Source of the DNA: Struthidea cinerea
Lineage: Eukaryota > Chordata > Aves > Passeriformes > Corcoracidae
Assembly: GCA_013397865.1 (NCBI GenBank)
Contig: VZTI01005029.1
Location: forward strand, 69,743 to 133,742
Length of the DNA stretch: 64,000 bases
Reading direction: 5' to 3'
A model generated the notes under the pieces. It had not been told where the DNA came from and searched no databases. It saw only the letters and a program-made list of their open reading frames with translations. Of this stretch, positions 47,961 to 61,310 are shown one piece after another (position 1 is the stretch's first letter; every line of letters starts with the position of its first letter). Position numbers and translations under genes: made by a program.

Positions 47961-50900
47961 AATGCCAAATTACACTGCTCTTTTGCGTAAATGTCATGTC
48001 CCAGAAGAGACATATGAAATATTTTGTGTATCTCTCAGAGATTGGCATAATTTTCTAGATGCTGAAGTGCTGTCATATATCTATATTTCATAAGTGTACT
48101 GATGTTTACATGTGACATCGCCATTTATATATATTAGCAAATAATGGAGAAACCTCAGGGTATAAATCAGCATTCCCTAAAGTAAATATCCTATGAGATC
48201 AAATGCCTAGGCTCTGCTGTGTTTATGCATGGAAGATAGTTTCACAGTGAGGCCTGAATACTCAGCATTCAAAATGTCCAAGGGTTTAAAGATATGTATT
48301 TATTTATTTTCAAAAAATCTCTAGAATGTTTTTTTATTTTAATTTTTTAACAAAGGCTGAACAAAATGTTTAGTTTGCCAACATATTTGTTTGAGAAACA
48401 GGAATTCTGTCTATTTTTAACAAGACTGCACAGTTTTAAAAGATTAAGAATGGTGGAAAAGACACATTTTCTTATTTAGAAGACAATAGGCCAAATTGCT
48501 ATTTGTGATGAGCAAGTCCAGCTCCCGAGAAGGCAATGTGGCTATTCCCACTTACTTCTGCTGAATATGCATGTGTTCTTGCCACTAATATCAGTGAAAC
48601 TGAACTTGTACAGATGAGGAAAACTCATGCTCATATTGCTTATTCACAATATTTCATTTTATTGCTATTTAAATTATGGATCTTCACTTTGGAAAATCGG
48701 ATTATATGCTCTATGCATGATAAAATGCTTGAATGGAAAACCAGAGTAGCTCTTATTAGTACATTTCACCACCTGAAGAAGGCTGTTTTTCTAAATATAT
48801 GGAAAATGTTCCCAGTGATACAGGGAACAGTTCTAATAATTAAAGAAATTGGTATCAAAGATGGTGGGATAAGGTTAAAGTAGGAAACATTTTGAAATAT
48901 TAGTATGTTCTGACAATGTGAAGAGATAAACATTGAAAAAGCTGGTTGGGTTATTGTGCAAGGTCCATCACCAAACATATTTCTAATACATCAGGCAAAC
49001 ACCTGCCAAGAATGACAGGATGTTTTCTTTCGATAGAGAAATAGACTAGATACCATCTGAAGGTCCCTAGGTAACTGCAAATGTAAATTTCGGAGCAATT
49101 GTCTTTTCACATTTTAAACAATTTTATTATTTATAGCTCATTTCAAAGTAACTTTAAAAAGTTATATGGCTTTAAATATCAAACTGCAACAAAAACCTTA
49201 TGGTACACATGTGAAAGCAGTCTTGGATTTATCATGTAATCTTTGTTTAAAAATTAAACTCTTAAATGAAACAGTGTTTTGTGTTTATGAGCACATTTTA
49301 ATTTGGAAATAAATAGGAATCTCCTGTGATTTTAAATAGTTTACCTAACTAATTTTTTAAATACTGAGACGAAGAAAAATACTGCAGAGGTTTTCAGATT
49401 TGGAGTAATTTGGAAGTTTTATCAACTAGAAAGTAAACATATATTTATAATCGATCTTAAATTTGCATACAATCAAACCAAAGAATGTTTCAACATGATG
49501 TTCTAAATAAAAATGAGTTCTTATTTTCAGTTTCTAGGATTTTAACTTTTTATTCTATCACTTCACATTGGCCCACTGCAATACTTTAATTTGTGTGAGG
49601 ATGACTAATTCATGCTTCAGGAGTTGTGGCTGTTAAAAGTAAAGAATGGCAATTTATCTTTTGTTTAGAAAGTTCTGGTGGATATTCCTGTTACTAGATG
49701 ATTAATTGCCTTAAAGCATCCTCTGTGGAGGAAGTCAGCTTCTGGGAAGGTCCTTCCCAAGAAAACCCAATACTAACCTATACGTGGTATTACAAACAGT
49801 AGTCAAGTAGCCTGAGTAGCCATCATAGTCTTTTAGCAATAGAATTTGGCTTGGATATAGGCAGCAGATCTAAGTCCTTTACAAAAAGATTTGAAGCCAT
49901 ATCTCCAGTGCCTATCTAGGTTCTATGGAGGAGTATTTCAGAGAATAATATTGTTCAGCTTCTTGCTGAAGATATTTTGTAGCCAGACATGTGCAGAGAT
50001 TTGAGTCAGAGGATGAATATATTACATAAATTTAATTCAGTTTTAAAGACAATCATTTGGTTATAAAGTTCCATGACTTTCTGTTTGTTCCAGGTTTTTG
50101 GAACTGCTTCTCTTACTAGAATGTGAATAGTTGAGGTTTTTGAGATGGAAGAAACAAAGTGTATGGTTGCTGCTGTCACCTTTTTTTCAGCTACTGCACT
50201 GAGTGTCTAACCTAAGAGACTGCAATTTGTTGAAGAAAGGCTACTGTCATGCTTCAGTTCTTATTCTAAAGTCTGGCATTTCATACAGAGTTGTATCCAT
50301 CACTACTTCTGAAACCTAAAACCAAGACCTGAAACAAGTATCAGAAACAGGATGAAAACCATGAACTACATCTCCATCATTTCCAAGCAGAGTAGGTATG
50401 CTCATAATACTTTCCATGCATATATTGCAATCCTGAGACTGTCTACCATTCAACATTTTTCCTCTCAGACTGTAGGGGACCATTCCTGAATATCACTGCC
50501 AAAGGAGAAATACATGTACAATGTCACTTTAAAAAAAAAAAAAAAGGCACAATTTGCCCTTGGTGGTGTGTTATTGTTGTTGCCATCAGTTTTTACCTGT
50601 TTTCTTCATTTATATGGTTTTGTGCTTTGCTGAGATACATGCTTTACTCTTTCTTATTTTTTTATTACCCTACCCATCTTCAATAAGAAGTACCATAATT
50701 TATTACTAGATATGCAAAGACAGAACATCATTTACTCCTGACAGAACTCCAGTTTCTAGGAATGAATAAACCACTGGTGTGGGATTCTATCAAACAACAA
50801 TATTTAATAGGAAGAACTTTATGTCACTGTAATGACTCCCTTCAGCTTCAACAAATTCACATCCACTTGGAACAAAACAATTCAATACATTGCAATTCTG

Positions 50901-53900
50901 TGCACAGAATTTTTCATGACAACAACAGGACTACATCTTGTCTCCAGAGGCAACTGGTATCAGCCACCAGTTAAAAACAGTTGGAAGAAACCAACAAAAA
51001 CCTGGCTTTCTTATGACAAGGCCTTAGTGTAAAGCAAACTGTGCATGTTCTGCACAGTGTATTACAGTGGTTAATAGCACAGATATTTACTTTCCTTATT
51101 TGTCTTATGAAAATATGTCTGAGCAGGTGCAAAATCTGCTGTGAAAAAATACACAGTGGTTATTCTGATGGACTGCTTTTGCACAATTGTGTGGAATATT
51201 CAATAAGTCTCCATAATTTTGTATTTTTTCCTAGTAAGTGAAATTATGTTATATTTTGTTTTTTTCAGGAGGCAGAAATACACAAAGTACTCAAGACACT
51301 CTTATCTATCAGTTGTTGGTATTGCTCTTGCTAGTAAGAAAGATATTACAGGTTTTCTGTTTCTTTTTTCCTAATTCTCATGATTTAGAGACTGCAGGCT
51401 GAATTTGCATGTCAGAATTGTGAAAGCGAAGAGGCTTCAAGCCTAGGAAGAGGATTATAGTTTTCTCCAAAATCTCTCACAGTAGAAGTTTTCAGTCTGA
51501 TTTTCTTCTGTGCAAAATATGGCCTTATTGCCAATGTAAACTTCTGCCAATGTAAGCCTCCAGTCTGAAGCAACTTTGAAAGAGAGTCTGTATATGAAAA
51601 ATTGAGAAGAAAACAGAAAAAACCCCAAACAAACAATAAGGACTATTTTTTTCTCACAACATATTTTTTAAGAAATTCTCTTTTTTGAAATGAAAAATCA
51701 AGTGTTGTATAAACCCATATTTTAATCTTAGCAGTATCAACAAATAAATTCTGTTTATACATTTATAGATAAGATTCTATTGCACTTTCAATATAATCCT
51801 TATATTCAAATCCTAATACCAATTATTAACCCAGAATTCCAGTTCTTCATCTACTTATCTATTCTCATGGAAAAACAGAACCAATTATGTGGAGATTAGT
51901 TTGCTGTGCAGTTATTGAGTCTAACTTATACCAGTACATGGCTTGATAACAAAGTGCTCACTGTGGTTACACTTTTTCCATGAGATTTATGATTTAACAT
52001 TTGAGCCTGTAATTGGCCACCTGTATCACATGCTTTGCAATTGTTGCTTGGATGACCTCACCATCTGTGGGGGAATTTCACTTAATCATCTGAAATGATT
52101 AAGATGTGTGTGATTAAATCAACAGCACCTGTAGGACTGAGTTTCATCTTCTGAAAACACTTACACCAAAAAAAAAGCCTTTTCCTTTTGTGGTGTAAAA
52201 CGAATGTTGATATGGAAGTCTTATTTCATTAAAGCAGTCTATTTGCAGCAGAAGGATTTTCATTATTTTAAAACTATACTTGTGATGTAATCTCCAACAA
52301 AGAGTATATTCTATTTTCCATGACTACTTGAAAAACAATATTCAATTTGACAAAGAATATATAAAGTTATTGACCTTTTAATAAAATTGCAATTAGCATA
52401 TTACCTTGAGAACAGATATTACATGTTTCTATGAAACTTTGAGATATGAGCCTAAAATTTGCCCTTGTAGACTATCTTAACACAGGTACATAAACACACT
52501 TTAGAAAATATATATTTCATATTCTAATTTTAACATGATATTTTAGTATCACTTGATCAGACAGCTATTATTTTCTGTAGTTTTCAGATTTTCAGGAATT
52601 AAAAAAAAACCAGCAATGTTGTCTAGCTATACTTTTTCCATATGGTATGTAACTTACAAGGCAAAAATTCTTGTTCTCTTGAAAACAACAATATTTTTTC
52701 TATTGATGTGAGTAGGAAAAGAATACATACAATGTTTTAAAATTAATTTCTAATTTTAGTCAGCTAGACCTAATTTTTGTTTCAATCAGGCTGAAGTAAC
52801 TATTAGATTAGAACTAACAGTCATACTGCTGTTTTCTTTGCACTAATGTATAGGCTAAATCTCATAAAAAAAAAAATGCAACTTGGTTGCACACCAACAA
52901 TGAAGTTTCAGAGAGTGCCTAAAGTATCTTTCTTCTACACTTAAGAAAATATACTTTGTTCTGTTTTAAAAATCACTTGTCTGCTTGTCTGAGTATTCCA
53001 CCTCTAACCTAATTTTCCTACTTTGTTATCAGAGCTGATTTTCCTACTGCATTTCCCACTAACAAGAAGTACTAACTTAAACTGTTAAAAGTCCTTATTT
53101 GAGATCCTTTCACAAAAAGTTATAAGCTTATGGAGGATGCAATAGTTCAGTCTGTAGCCTTCCTTATAAACTTTTACTGTGTTGTAAGAGAATATATAGA
53201 TCATGAAATCAAAGTCTTAATACCATAAAATTGACGGATGTCAGTACAAAAGTTGCAATAGTGACATAGACACAATTGCAGATGACTAAATACAGATTTT
53301 CCAAACCAAATATATGTGGTTCAATGTATTTTCTGATACTTCTGAGTCATAACTCTTTCATTTATGACAGTGTTCCGCAGAGCCTTCTGGCCATTGCTGC
53401 CTACCCTAACACAGAAGGAGTACAGCTGATAGAAACTGCTGGAAAGTGTGTAAAAATAATGAAGAGGCTTCAGACATTGCGTTTTCCATAAACTAATTCC
53501 CTGTAATCCACATGTGTTTTCTACAGTTCAACAAATCCTTTAAAGATGAAAGCTTTAATTTAAAATCAAATAGTATGACAATTGCCCATTTTCTTGTTGA
53601 CCAGAAATCTCTATTGATTTTTTTTCCCTTCAGCAGTTAGTTTCTTCAAAATAAAATAATAATTTATGTTTGTTGAATTCCAATTAGATCCAAGAAAGAG
53701 AATTTACCAGGGGAGATATGTAAGATAATACATCTTTATGATACAGACTTGTTTGAATACCTCCTTTTGCACTGTCTGCACATTAAACCTGCCCTCTGGG
53801 TAAGATGAAAATAAGAAATGCAAATGTGCATTAAGTTTTGTGTCACTGACTTACTTTTTTATCATTTCAATAGACATTTCAAATGGAATTTTACCCAACA

Positions 53901-54600
53901 GAATAAGACATCTTACAGACAGGTGTTAGATAGATAGAAATTCCATGTCCAAAAGGGATGTATCAACTATACAGGGATTTGGGTTCAGTTTGGAATTTAT
54001 TTTTCTGATGAGACTTACAAACACTGCTTGTCTTCTTACGTAATCCTGGTTTTTGCCGAAATTCAAAGCATTCAAAGCTTTGCTCTTTGTCTGTTGCATA
54101 TATGATCATGAGGAGGTTTTGGTAACACCTTCTTCCACAGATTTTAGCAACAGTTAGTAATGGTACACATGAATTCAAGTCCAGGCTTTCACAATCTCGT
54201 CTCCACTCTACCTTGACCTTACATCACCTAAGTATGCTGATCTATATATTAACTCCAATGTAGAAAATTTACTTGGTGTCCCACAATTTCTGTTCACAAA
54301 GACCTACATACAGAATTAATCTCTTGGGTTTTTATGGTACCTTTGTATACTAGTGAGGGAAAAAATTATACGCTGTGTGAGTTGGTTACAAAACTTGCAC
54401 ATTTGAGGCTCCCAAAGAAATTAAGTTTTGCTGATAAATAATATAATTTCATACACGTTGCTGTTTCTTCTAAATTTGTCTGCAACTTTTTTGAACTGGA
54501 AGTAAAGGAGCCTTTTCCCTCTAAACAATGTGCCTATACTAAAATTAGTTTGTTTAGGCACCACATTCAGCATCAGAGAGAAAACTCCAGCACTTATGTG
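47961..54600. other. Long unique AT-rich non-coding tract
   Basis: No repeat or gene was recognised over 6.6 kb. An A run lies at 50530-50545. Open frames of 60-115 codons (for example 48536-48883 +) have no recognisable domain. Confidence 0.65.
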
Positions 54601-54654
54601 AGCATCTGAATGAGGACAGGTGTAGTTTAGGCATGGTATTCCCCAGCTTAGTGT

Positions 54655-55046
54655 TCCCACTGAAACACCCCAATGATACGCTGCACACTCTTCTCCCCCT
54701 CCTCTACCCCTGCAGTAGGATGGAGAGGAGAATGGGAGGTACAAAGAGGTAGATATCACAGATGGAGATAAAAACAATTTACTAGAAATAGCAACAAAAT
54801 AAGAAACTGAACAATAGGAACAACAGTGCTTAAAATGTACAATCTAAGTGAGTGATTCATGCACAATTACTCACCACATAGGACTCCGTGCTACCCAACT
54901 GCACACTTTGGCAAACCAGAAAAAACTCAAGTCCCCTTCATCCTCCCTGTGCACGGCATGAGGTGGTATCAAATAAGCCCACCATTGTGGCCATGCCCCT
55001 CCTGACTGCTGCAAAAGTTAACCCTGTCCTGGACAAAACCAGAACA
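54655..55046 (-). mobile_element. Endogenous retrovirus LTR (ERVL-like), reverse
   Basis: Read on the - strand from 55046, it begins TGTTCTGGTTTTGTCCAGGA, then 'cagggttaacttttg', 'gggcttatttgatacca' and 'aattactaaattgt'-type AT sequence. It then has a TAGTAAATTGTTTTTATC segment near 54770 and pyrimidine-rich sequence. I recall this order from a widespread bird LTR starting TGTTCTGGTTTTAGC. The far end (about 54655) is approximate and no target duplication was found. The 118-codon - strand frame partly over it is incidental. Confidence 0.72.
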
Positions 55047-55261
55047 ACAAGTCATGTCTGACTGGGTATTTCCTACAACTTCATGTATGAATATTTCAAA
55101 ATGTATGCATGTGTTTCAGATGGTTAGCCTTCTTTAATAGTCCAGCCATTCCTCTCCTCCTTTATACTTGTGCCTGATGTTACTCCATTCTAGATGCAGA
55201 ATCCTGCATTTGGACTTTCTAAATTTCAACCTATTAATCACTGTTCAATAGTTAAATCTAT
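55047..55261. other. Short unique spacer
   Basis: Nothing recognised between the LTR and the first CR1 piece. Confidence 0.55.
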
Positions 55262-55440
55262 CTTTAAGGGTGGTCAGACCATCAGTTGCCCAGAGAGGTT
55301 TAGGAGTTTCCATCTCTGGAGCTGTTCAAAACCCAACTGGACACAGTCCTGGACAACCACTCTACATGACCCTGTTTAAGCAGTGAAGTTGAACTAGATG
55401 ATCTCAAGGTGTCCTTTCTCACCTAAACTAGAATCTGGGC
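55262..55440 (+). mobile_element. CR1 LINE 3' end, first of three clustered pieces
   Basis: The + strand has 'cagttgcccagagaggttta', 'tttccatctctggagctgtt', 'caaaacccaactggacacag', 'ccctgtttaagcagtgaagt' and 'tgaactagatgatctcaagg', in CR1 3'-end order. It is diverged and 5'-truncated, and is followed at once by an internal ORF2 segment of a second CR1 in the same orientation. Confidence 0.85.
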
Positions 55441-55469
55441 TTTATACTAAAATCTATGGACAGAACGAA

Positions 55470-56400
55470 CTGGAAGCATTGGCCAGCTTCCAGAGCCAAT
55501 ATCATTGGTATTAGGGAGACTTGGTGGAAAGAGTCCCATGACTAGAGTGCTGGGATGGGGGGGGTCTATTGTCTGCTCAGGCAGGCTAGACAGCACAGGT
55601 GAGGTGGAGGTCTCGCACTGTACTTAGTGGAGAAGTTTGATTGTACAGAAATTATAGTTAGTGATTATGTGTCCGAGATCCTCTGGGTGTACAGTAGAGA
55701 AATGGGAAGCAAAGGAGAATTTTAGAGGGTGTCCACTACAGACTGCCCAGCCAAAGTGTAAGCACTGATGAATTTTTCTACATGCAGTTAGGAGAAATCT
55801 CTGGATCAGTGGTGCTTGTGCTGCAGGAAGATTTCAACTTTCCAGACATAACCAGGAATATCATGCTTCTTTGAAAATCCAGTCTTGGAAATTCTTTAAC
55901 TTTGTAAAAGATGACTTCTTGTCAAAAGTACCCAGTGAGTCAACCAGGAAATAAGATTTTTAGGACATGTTATTTGTAAATAGAGAAGGACTCAAGGGGA
56001 ATGTGATGGTAGGTGGCCGTCTTGGCCATGGTGATCATGAAATGATCAAACTCACTAGAGTACCATGGGAGTTTGTTTCTGAGGGCTTAGGAGTCCATGA
56101 GTGCTGGTCAGTCTTTAGGAAATACTTCTTAGAACCATGGGAGCAGGCAATTTCACTGTGTCTTAAGCAATTGAGGCAGAAGACCAGCTTGGCTCAACAG
56201 GGATCTCCTCATGGAGCTCAAGAGGAAAATGAAGTTGCATGATCTCTGGAAGTGAACTTCATGGGAAGATAATACAACTGTGGTTGATATATACGGGGAG
56301 CAGACATGAAAGGCCAAAGATCAGTTAGAGTTGAAACTGGTCAGTATTGTGTCAGACAACAAGAACTTTTTAAAGTATGTTAATAGCAAGAGGTAAGTAA
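55470..56400 (+). pseudogene. CR1 ORF2 endonuclease-domain remnant (dead)
   Basis: The + strand keeps landmarks of the CR1 apurinic-like endonuclease. IIGIRETWWKESHD (from 55501) is followed by an in-frame TAG at 55543-55545. DFNFPDI lies at 55830-55850, keeping the Asp-Phe-Asn motif, but the usual Gly before it is Glu. A GDHEMI segment at about 56030 has Gly in place of the usual Ser of the Ser-Asp-His motif. The end of the fragment, 'actttttaaagtatgttaa', is near the linker to the reverse transcriptase. Frameshifts and stops separate these anchors. In life the domain nicks target DNA to prime reverse transcription; this copy is inactive. Confidence 0.85.
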
Positions 56401-56417
56401 TTTTTTCTTTTTTCTCC

Positions 56418-56680
56418 TGTGTTCAGAGGGGCTCTTCTGTATTTCAGTTTGTGGTTATTGCCTCTTGTTCTGTCACTGGGCACCACTGAAAAGACCCTCA
56501 GTGCCATTTCTTTTCTACACCCCATTACTTATTTATATGCATGGATGGGATTTCCCTTTAGTACTCTCTCTCTAAGCAAAACCCTCCCAGCTTGCTCAGC
56601 CTCTCATTATATGAAAGATACTCTCCTTAATGGAGTCCAGCCTTCATCCTTGTTGAACTGTTTAATCCAGTAATGTAAAT
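56418..56680 (-). mobile_element. CR1 LINE fragment (reverse), diverged
   Basis: The + strand gives the reverse complement of CR1 ORF2 tail: 'ttgttctgtcactgggcacc', 'actgaaaagaccctcagt', 'tatgcatggatgggatttcc', 'cccagcttgctcagcctctc' and 'attatatgaaagatactctc'. It points opposite to the two pieces just upstream, so the cluster is at least two insertion events. The 84-codon + frame here is antisense to CR1. Confidence 0.75.
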
Positions 56681-58290
56681 TTATTAAAATATATTTTTTT
56701 TCCCTAAGGAAGCACCCAAATTGCCAAAATTGTATCATCTCCTTAGCTGTCTTATTTTTCTGCTTAATCAAGAACTTCACTTTCATAAGGACAGGATTTA
56801 TGACTAATGTCCACAAGAAGGTTATGAAAAACAAGGGTTCAAGGCAGGGAGTAATGGAAACTGGCTAAAAATCTTTGATATATTTCATTTCCTTTCTGTT
56901 CTGGCCAGTGTGTTATTAAGAAAAAGTTAGCTGCCAGATATTCAATAAACAGTTAGCTAAAGTCAATGAAGAACATTTGCATTTTTTATATATTCTCTGT
57001 ACTTGCAGGGAATAGACAGACTAGATCTAGTCTAGTGAGTTGTGTTACTTTCTTGAGGTGCATAAGTTTCTTCTACAGCTAACAGATGGATGAGAACTCC
57101 TAATTTTAACCTTGTTGGCTCACTACACATGCCCAGCTTTTTATGGTTTTTTACCAACTTTGTACTCACTTAAGTGGCTATATGCAAAAAAAAAAATTAA
57201 TTTTCCCAAGTTCATGTCTGTTTTGTCCACAACAGGTATGACAAGCAATTTCTTGTATTTCTCTTGACTCACAAATATTTTCATTCCTTTTTTTTCCTAT
57301 TTTGTCCTTCCTTCCCATGAAGGAGGGGAAGTGAGTGAGTTTCTGGGTAGAAGTTTGTCTAGTAGCCAAAGCTCATCCATCATGGCATGAAACACTACTG
57401 AAGCAAAGGATATTTTCCTTAGTAACTCAATTCCCCTGTCTAGAAGAGAGACAGCTTTGGGGAGATACCCATCTAAGCTTTACCAAAAGAGAGTATTTTG
57501 GATTTAATGTCATTACTTTATGCAGGCTTTATCATTGCTGATTAAGTGGCATAGTTTCTTATATTATTTTATATATTCTCTGTCAGAGAACTACCGCATT
57601 TAAAGCAAAGGAGCATAATGGTTTGAAGAATGTAGTGTTAACATATAAATCAGCATACTGGTAGAGAGACTTGTATAAAATTTTAAAAGTAATCTTTTAA
57701 CACTTATAATAAGGAGGTTTACACTGGATTTTACAAAAAAAAAACCAAACCAAACCAAAACAGAACAAAACAAGAAACCAACCAACCAACCAACCAACAA
57801 ACCCAGGGTATAAATACAGAATTTTGAACAGAATTAGCTGTGATATTCGTGTAACTGGGAAAAAATCAATAGAGAAATCTGTAGCACAACATGCTTTTCC
57901 AAGTCTCTCCATCTGTCTTAAAATTACATTTATTATGGGTATAAGAGGCCCTTACTATGGCTCCTGTTGCTGTTTTACTCCCAAATTCCTCTGCTCTTGA
58001 AATTGACTTTCACAAAATTTAACAAGCATGCTAAGTTACTGCATTATAAAGAGAGTGAGAGGAAGGACCCTGTAGAATTGGAGCCCCATGAAATAAGGCT
58101 GTTCTATAGTCTGTTAATAGTGTTAATAAAAAAAGGAAAAAACAAGTAACTTGATTTCACTCATCTCATGGATTCACTGAAAGCTCTGTGATTGATCAGA
58201 ACGATTTGTATAGCTCTGATGTAAATGGAAAGGGAAGCATTACAGGTCATATCCTGTGGATCAAAAGTTTGCCTGGAGCAAACTTTCACA
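56681..58290. other. Unique AT-rich non-coding tract
   Basis: No gene or mobile element recognised. A C/A-rich microsatellite lies at 57732-57802. Confidence 0.6.
57732..57802. repeat. (CCAAA)n/(CCAA)n microsatellite
   Basis: Starts as ten A residues, then CCAAA units with AACAG and AACAA interruptions, ending as five CCAA units. The small hydrophobic - strand frames over it are by-products. Confidence 0.93.
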
Positions 58291-58295
58291 CCATT

Positions 58296-58919
58296 TGTCT
58301 CGGTTTGAGACAAGTTTAGGGGGAGACGCTCTGGAAGGAACATCTCCTCCCCAGAAGACAGGTTTCAGCACTCCCTCCCCCACCAATACAAAACTAATTT
58401 CTTGGATGAAAGTGAAAAAAACTATTTCTTTAACAAGCAGAGTGCTGGCAAGGCACAGGAAACAAATGAGTAATGTTAGATAATAAACCTCCTCGATACG
58501 TAGAAAGCTGGTGGATTCAGAGTTCTTTTTTGTAGCTGGCTCAGCCCCTCCCAAAGTCTGAGGCTGGGATGTGGCATCCCTGCAGCCTCCCTGCCGGTCC
58601 ACGGGGTCCTTTCATCACAGCTAGGCCGAACAGTTCCAGAAGAAGAGGAAGAAGAAGTTCCGGAGGATTTCGGTATGTCAGTATAGGAAAATTTCTTGCC
58701 TCAGCTTACAGGCTGGCTAAAAGCAGGAAGGTGCTCCCTCGGCTCTGCAGCGGTGAGAACGCGGGAGAGTGTGTGAGCCCTTGAACACAAACTGCACTGA
58801 AGAATTCACCTGGCTTCTCCCCACCTCTCCTGGACCCAGCTTAAAGCTACAGGACCCATTTCTGGGCATAAAGCAGATGATAGGGAAATACAGTATTATC
58901 ATAAAATCACCCCAAGACA
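58296..58919 (-). mobile_element. Solo ERV LTR with perfect target duplication
   Basis: The 624-bp block starts TGTCTCGG and ends CCAAGACA, giving inverted ends TGTCT/AGACA. It is flanked by identical CCATT words (58291-58295 and 58920-58924), the 5-bp duplication of a retroviral integration. The interior is GC-richer than the surroundings. Orientation is inferred: the - strand reads TGTCTTGGGGTGA at the start and an A/T-rich signal-like segment near the other end, like related bird LTRs. An AATAAA on the + strand (58482-58487) argues the other way. No internal viral sequence remains. Confidence 0.85.
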
Positions 58920-58924
58920 CCATT

Positions 58925-59594
58925 TGAAAGAGATGCTTAGCCCTGGTGTTAGCCAGGGGACATTGAGAGTGTGTGACTAGAAAAAAGATAACTGTGCAGG
59001 CCCCATATTCCTCAGAAATGCAAATGAAAAAGGTCAGAACAGACAAATACCAAGCCTGCAAGGTCACTGGACTTTGGCCTTGAATCAGGGAATGACATTA
59101 GAAAAAGTAAAGGTTTTAATGCACAGACTGTTCACACAGGACTGTCTTTTATAGTAAGCAAGATATTTCAGATATGTTCACTACAAAGTTTAAGGTAACC
59201 AATGGAAATGGATCATCAGGCAAGCTGGGTATAACCAGTGGAACAACTGAAGGATGTGGCAGTCCAAGACATTGGTTTAGATCAAATTGCTATTTACAGT
59301 TTCATTAATCAAAGATTTGTCTGAAATTTTAGGTGTTAAAATAGGTCCTGTATCATTGGTCAAGCACATAGCTCCAGTTAAGTAGGGAGATTTGATAAAA
59401 TATTACATTAAGCTTAGAGCAAGATGGTCAGCAACTCAGGAAAAGACTGAGATAAAGAATTCCTAGTCATCCTTGTATCTTTATGTCTTTTCTTGCAACA
59501 TGTACATTTTGTTCTTATATGGCAAAAACTGGCTTATACACAAGACTGTCAGCAAAGGGGGAGTGGTAGAAAAACAGCAGATGAATAGCAGACT
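58925..59594. other. Unique non-coding spacer
   Basis: Nothing recognised between the two LTR blocks. Confidence 0.55.
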
Positions 59595-60510
59595 ATCTTA
59601 GTTTAAAACAATTATACAGGGTGGAGACTCTAAAAAGAGTTACCTCCTTTTTTAGTTTTAACCACTCTCACCAATAAGGACAGACAGAGGTGAGAAGATA
59701 TAAGTGAAAAAAATAACAGTTTACTAAAAAGAAAACAGCAACAACCAAAATAGCAGCAAAAACCACTAGATACAAGGTACTGAGACACATGATCCCCTGG
59801 GAATAAAGAAAACAAAAAGATGCCAAAAGATGGCAGGGAAGTCCCCTCCCTACTCCCACGATCGTGGCCAACATAGCAGCCTATGTGGTCCAGAGGACAA
59901 ACACAGGATGGCAGAGACGCCTCATACTCTGGACCATGTGGCTGAGAGAGAGAACAAGGGAAAACAGCTCAGCAACTGAGCCTCTGAGGTTCCAGAACTC
60001 CTTCCTCCCTCAGACAACAACCAATGTGGAACAGGGACAAAACAAAAACATTATATTTTGTCCAAAATGAGCCAATGCTGCCAGGACTCTGGAAGAAACT
60101 TCCCAGATGTTGTAGCATCGACACCCCTCAGTAGCTGGAACTTGCAGAGAGAGGGTCCAAGTTCCCAGCATGGTGCAGAGGCTGTGGGCAGCAGCTGGAA
60201 CTGGTGAAGTGGGTTCCTCCTCACCTCCCCAACAAATGGCAGGTGGCAGCAGCAGTGAAAAGGCATTGCAAAATTCTCCGAAGCCTGGGGAGAACAGAAG
60301 AGCTTCTGCCTTGTGCCACCTCAGCTTCTCAAGTTGTGACTTGGAGACCTGCCCAAAGCAACCCCCTCAGGAGCCCAGAGAGAACAAAAGAGCTTGCCAC
60401 ATGTGCGTTCCCTATTTTCAAAGAGACGCCACACCTCGTCCTTCACGTGAACCAGGGTAAAACACTCCAGTTCTGCTTTCAGCCGTGAGTCTTTAAGGGA
60501 CAGTAAAACA
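59595..60510 (-). mobile_element. Probable ERV LTR (reverse)
   Basis: On the - strand this has a mixed-composition first part with several G/C-rich stretches (about 60510 down to 59850). A TAGTAAACTGTTATTTTT segment follows at about 59720, then a 'cacctctgtctgtccttatt' U5-like segment. The AGTAAACTGTTATT stretch parallels the polyadenylation region of the 13.0-kb LTR. Ends and target duplication are unresolved. Overlapping frames of 94-96 codons at 60.17-60.49 kb on the + strand lie within it and have no domain. Confidence 0.5.
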
Positions 60511-60925
60511 GGCTGGATGATGTAGAAAAAATATGGAATTAATATTTTTGGGTCACCTAGGCCACCTAGGACACAGACATAAATAGAAATGTCTATCTAG
60601 CTAAACCCCTAGCTAGATTTAAACAAACAAATAAACAAAAAGAAAAAAAAGACACGCAAAGGAGATCTGGAAGATAGGTAAACCATAGCATATAGGAATT
60701 CAAGATATATACAAACATTACAGTGAAATCTTCCTTGGGCTTCCTAGGAAATGGCAAGGCACCATTACATCTCTGGATAAAAGCCAGCTCTACGGTGTGT
60801 CAGACAGAATTAGAAAAACCAAGAACCAGCCAGCCTTGAAAGACACTGTTTCATATAAAGATCTGGAAAAGGCATAGGGATTTTGACAGGGCTTTACAGG
60901 GTCTCACAATGAACCTGTATAAGCA
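60511..60925. other. Unique non-coding spacer
   Basis: Nothing recognised apart from a short A/C-rich stretch near 60630. Confidence 0.5.
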
Positions 60926-61310
60926 GCAGCGCATTTACTGCTTCAGCTAGAGGGGTTGGAGCACATGGCATATCAGGAAATCTGAGAGAACTGGGTTTAG
61001 TCAGCCTAAAGGAGCATGAGCTAAGGGGACATCTACTTGTTTCCTTTTACTGCATAATGAATGCTCGTAGAAAACACAGATAAAATTTTTTTCAGAGGTT
61101 CACAGCAAAAGACTTGGAGGCAAAGAAATGATGCAGTAAGGGAAATTCTATTTGAAAATAAAGAAATTAATCTTCATGATGATGCCAGCCAAATACTGGA
61201 ATGGGCTGTCCAGATGGGATATGGAATCTTCACCCTTGGAGGTACTGAAAACTCAGCAGTACTCACTGAACAACCTCATCTGTCTCTGTAGCTGGAACCA
61301 AATTTGAAGC
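60926..61310 (+). mobile_element. CR1 LINE 3' region, old and diverged
   Basis: On the + strand: 'gaactgggtttagtcagcct', 'gagctaaggggacatctact', 'cagaggttcacagcaaaaga', 'cttggaggcaaagaaatgat', 'tactggaatgggctgtccag', 'cacccttggaggtactgaaa' and 'ctcagcagtactcactgaac'. The order is that of CR1 ORF2 tail and 3' UTR, with many substitutions. The 76-codon frame at 61061-61291 is part of it. Confidence 0.82.

Noticed and set aside
56419..56673. 84-codon + strand frame
   Set aside because: It is antisense to a CR1 ORF2 fragment.
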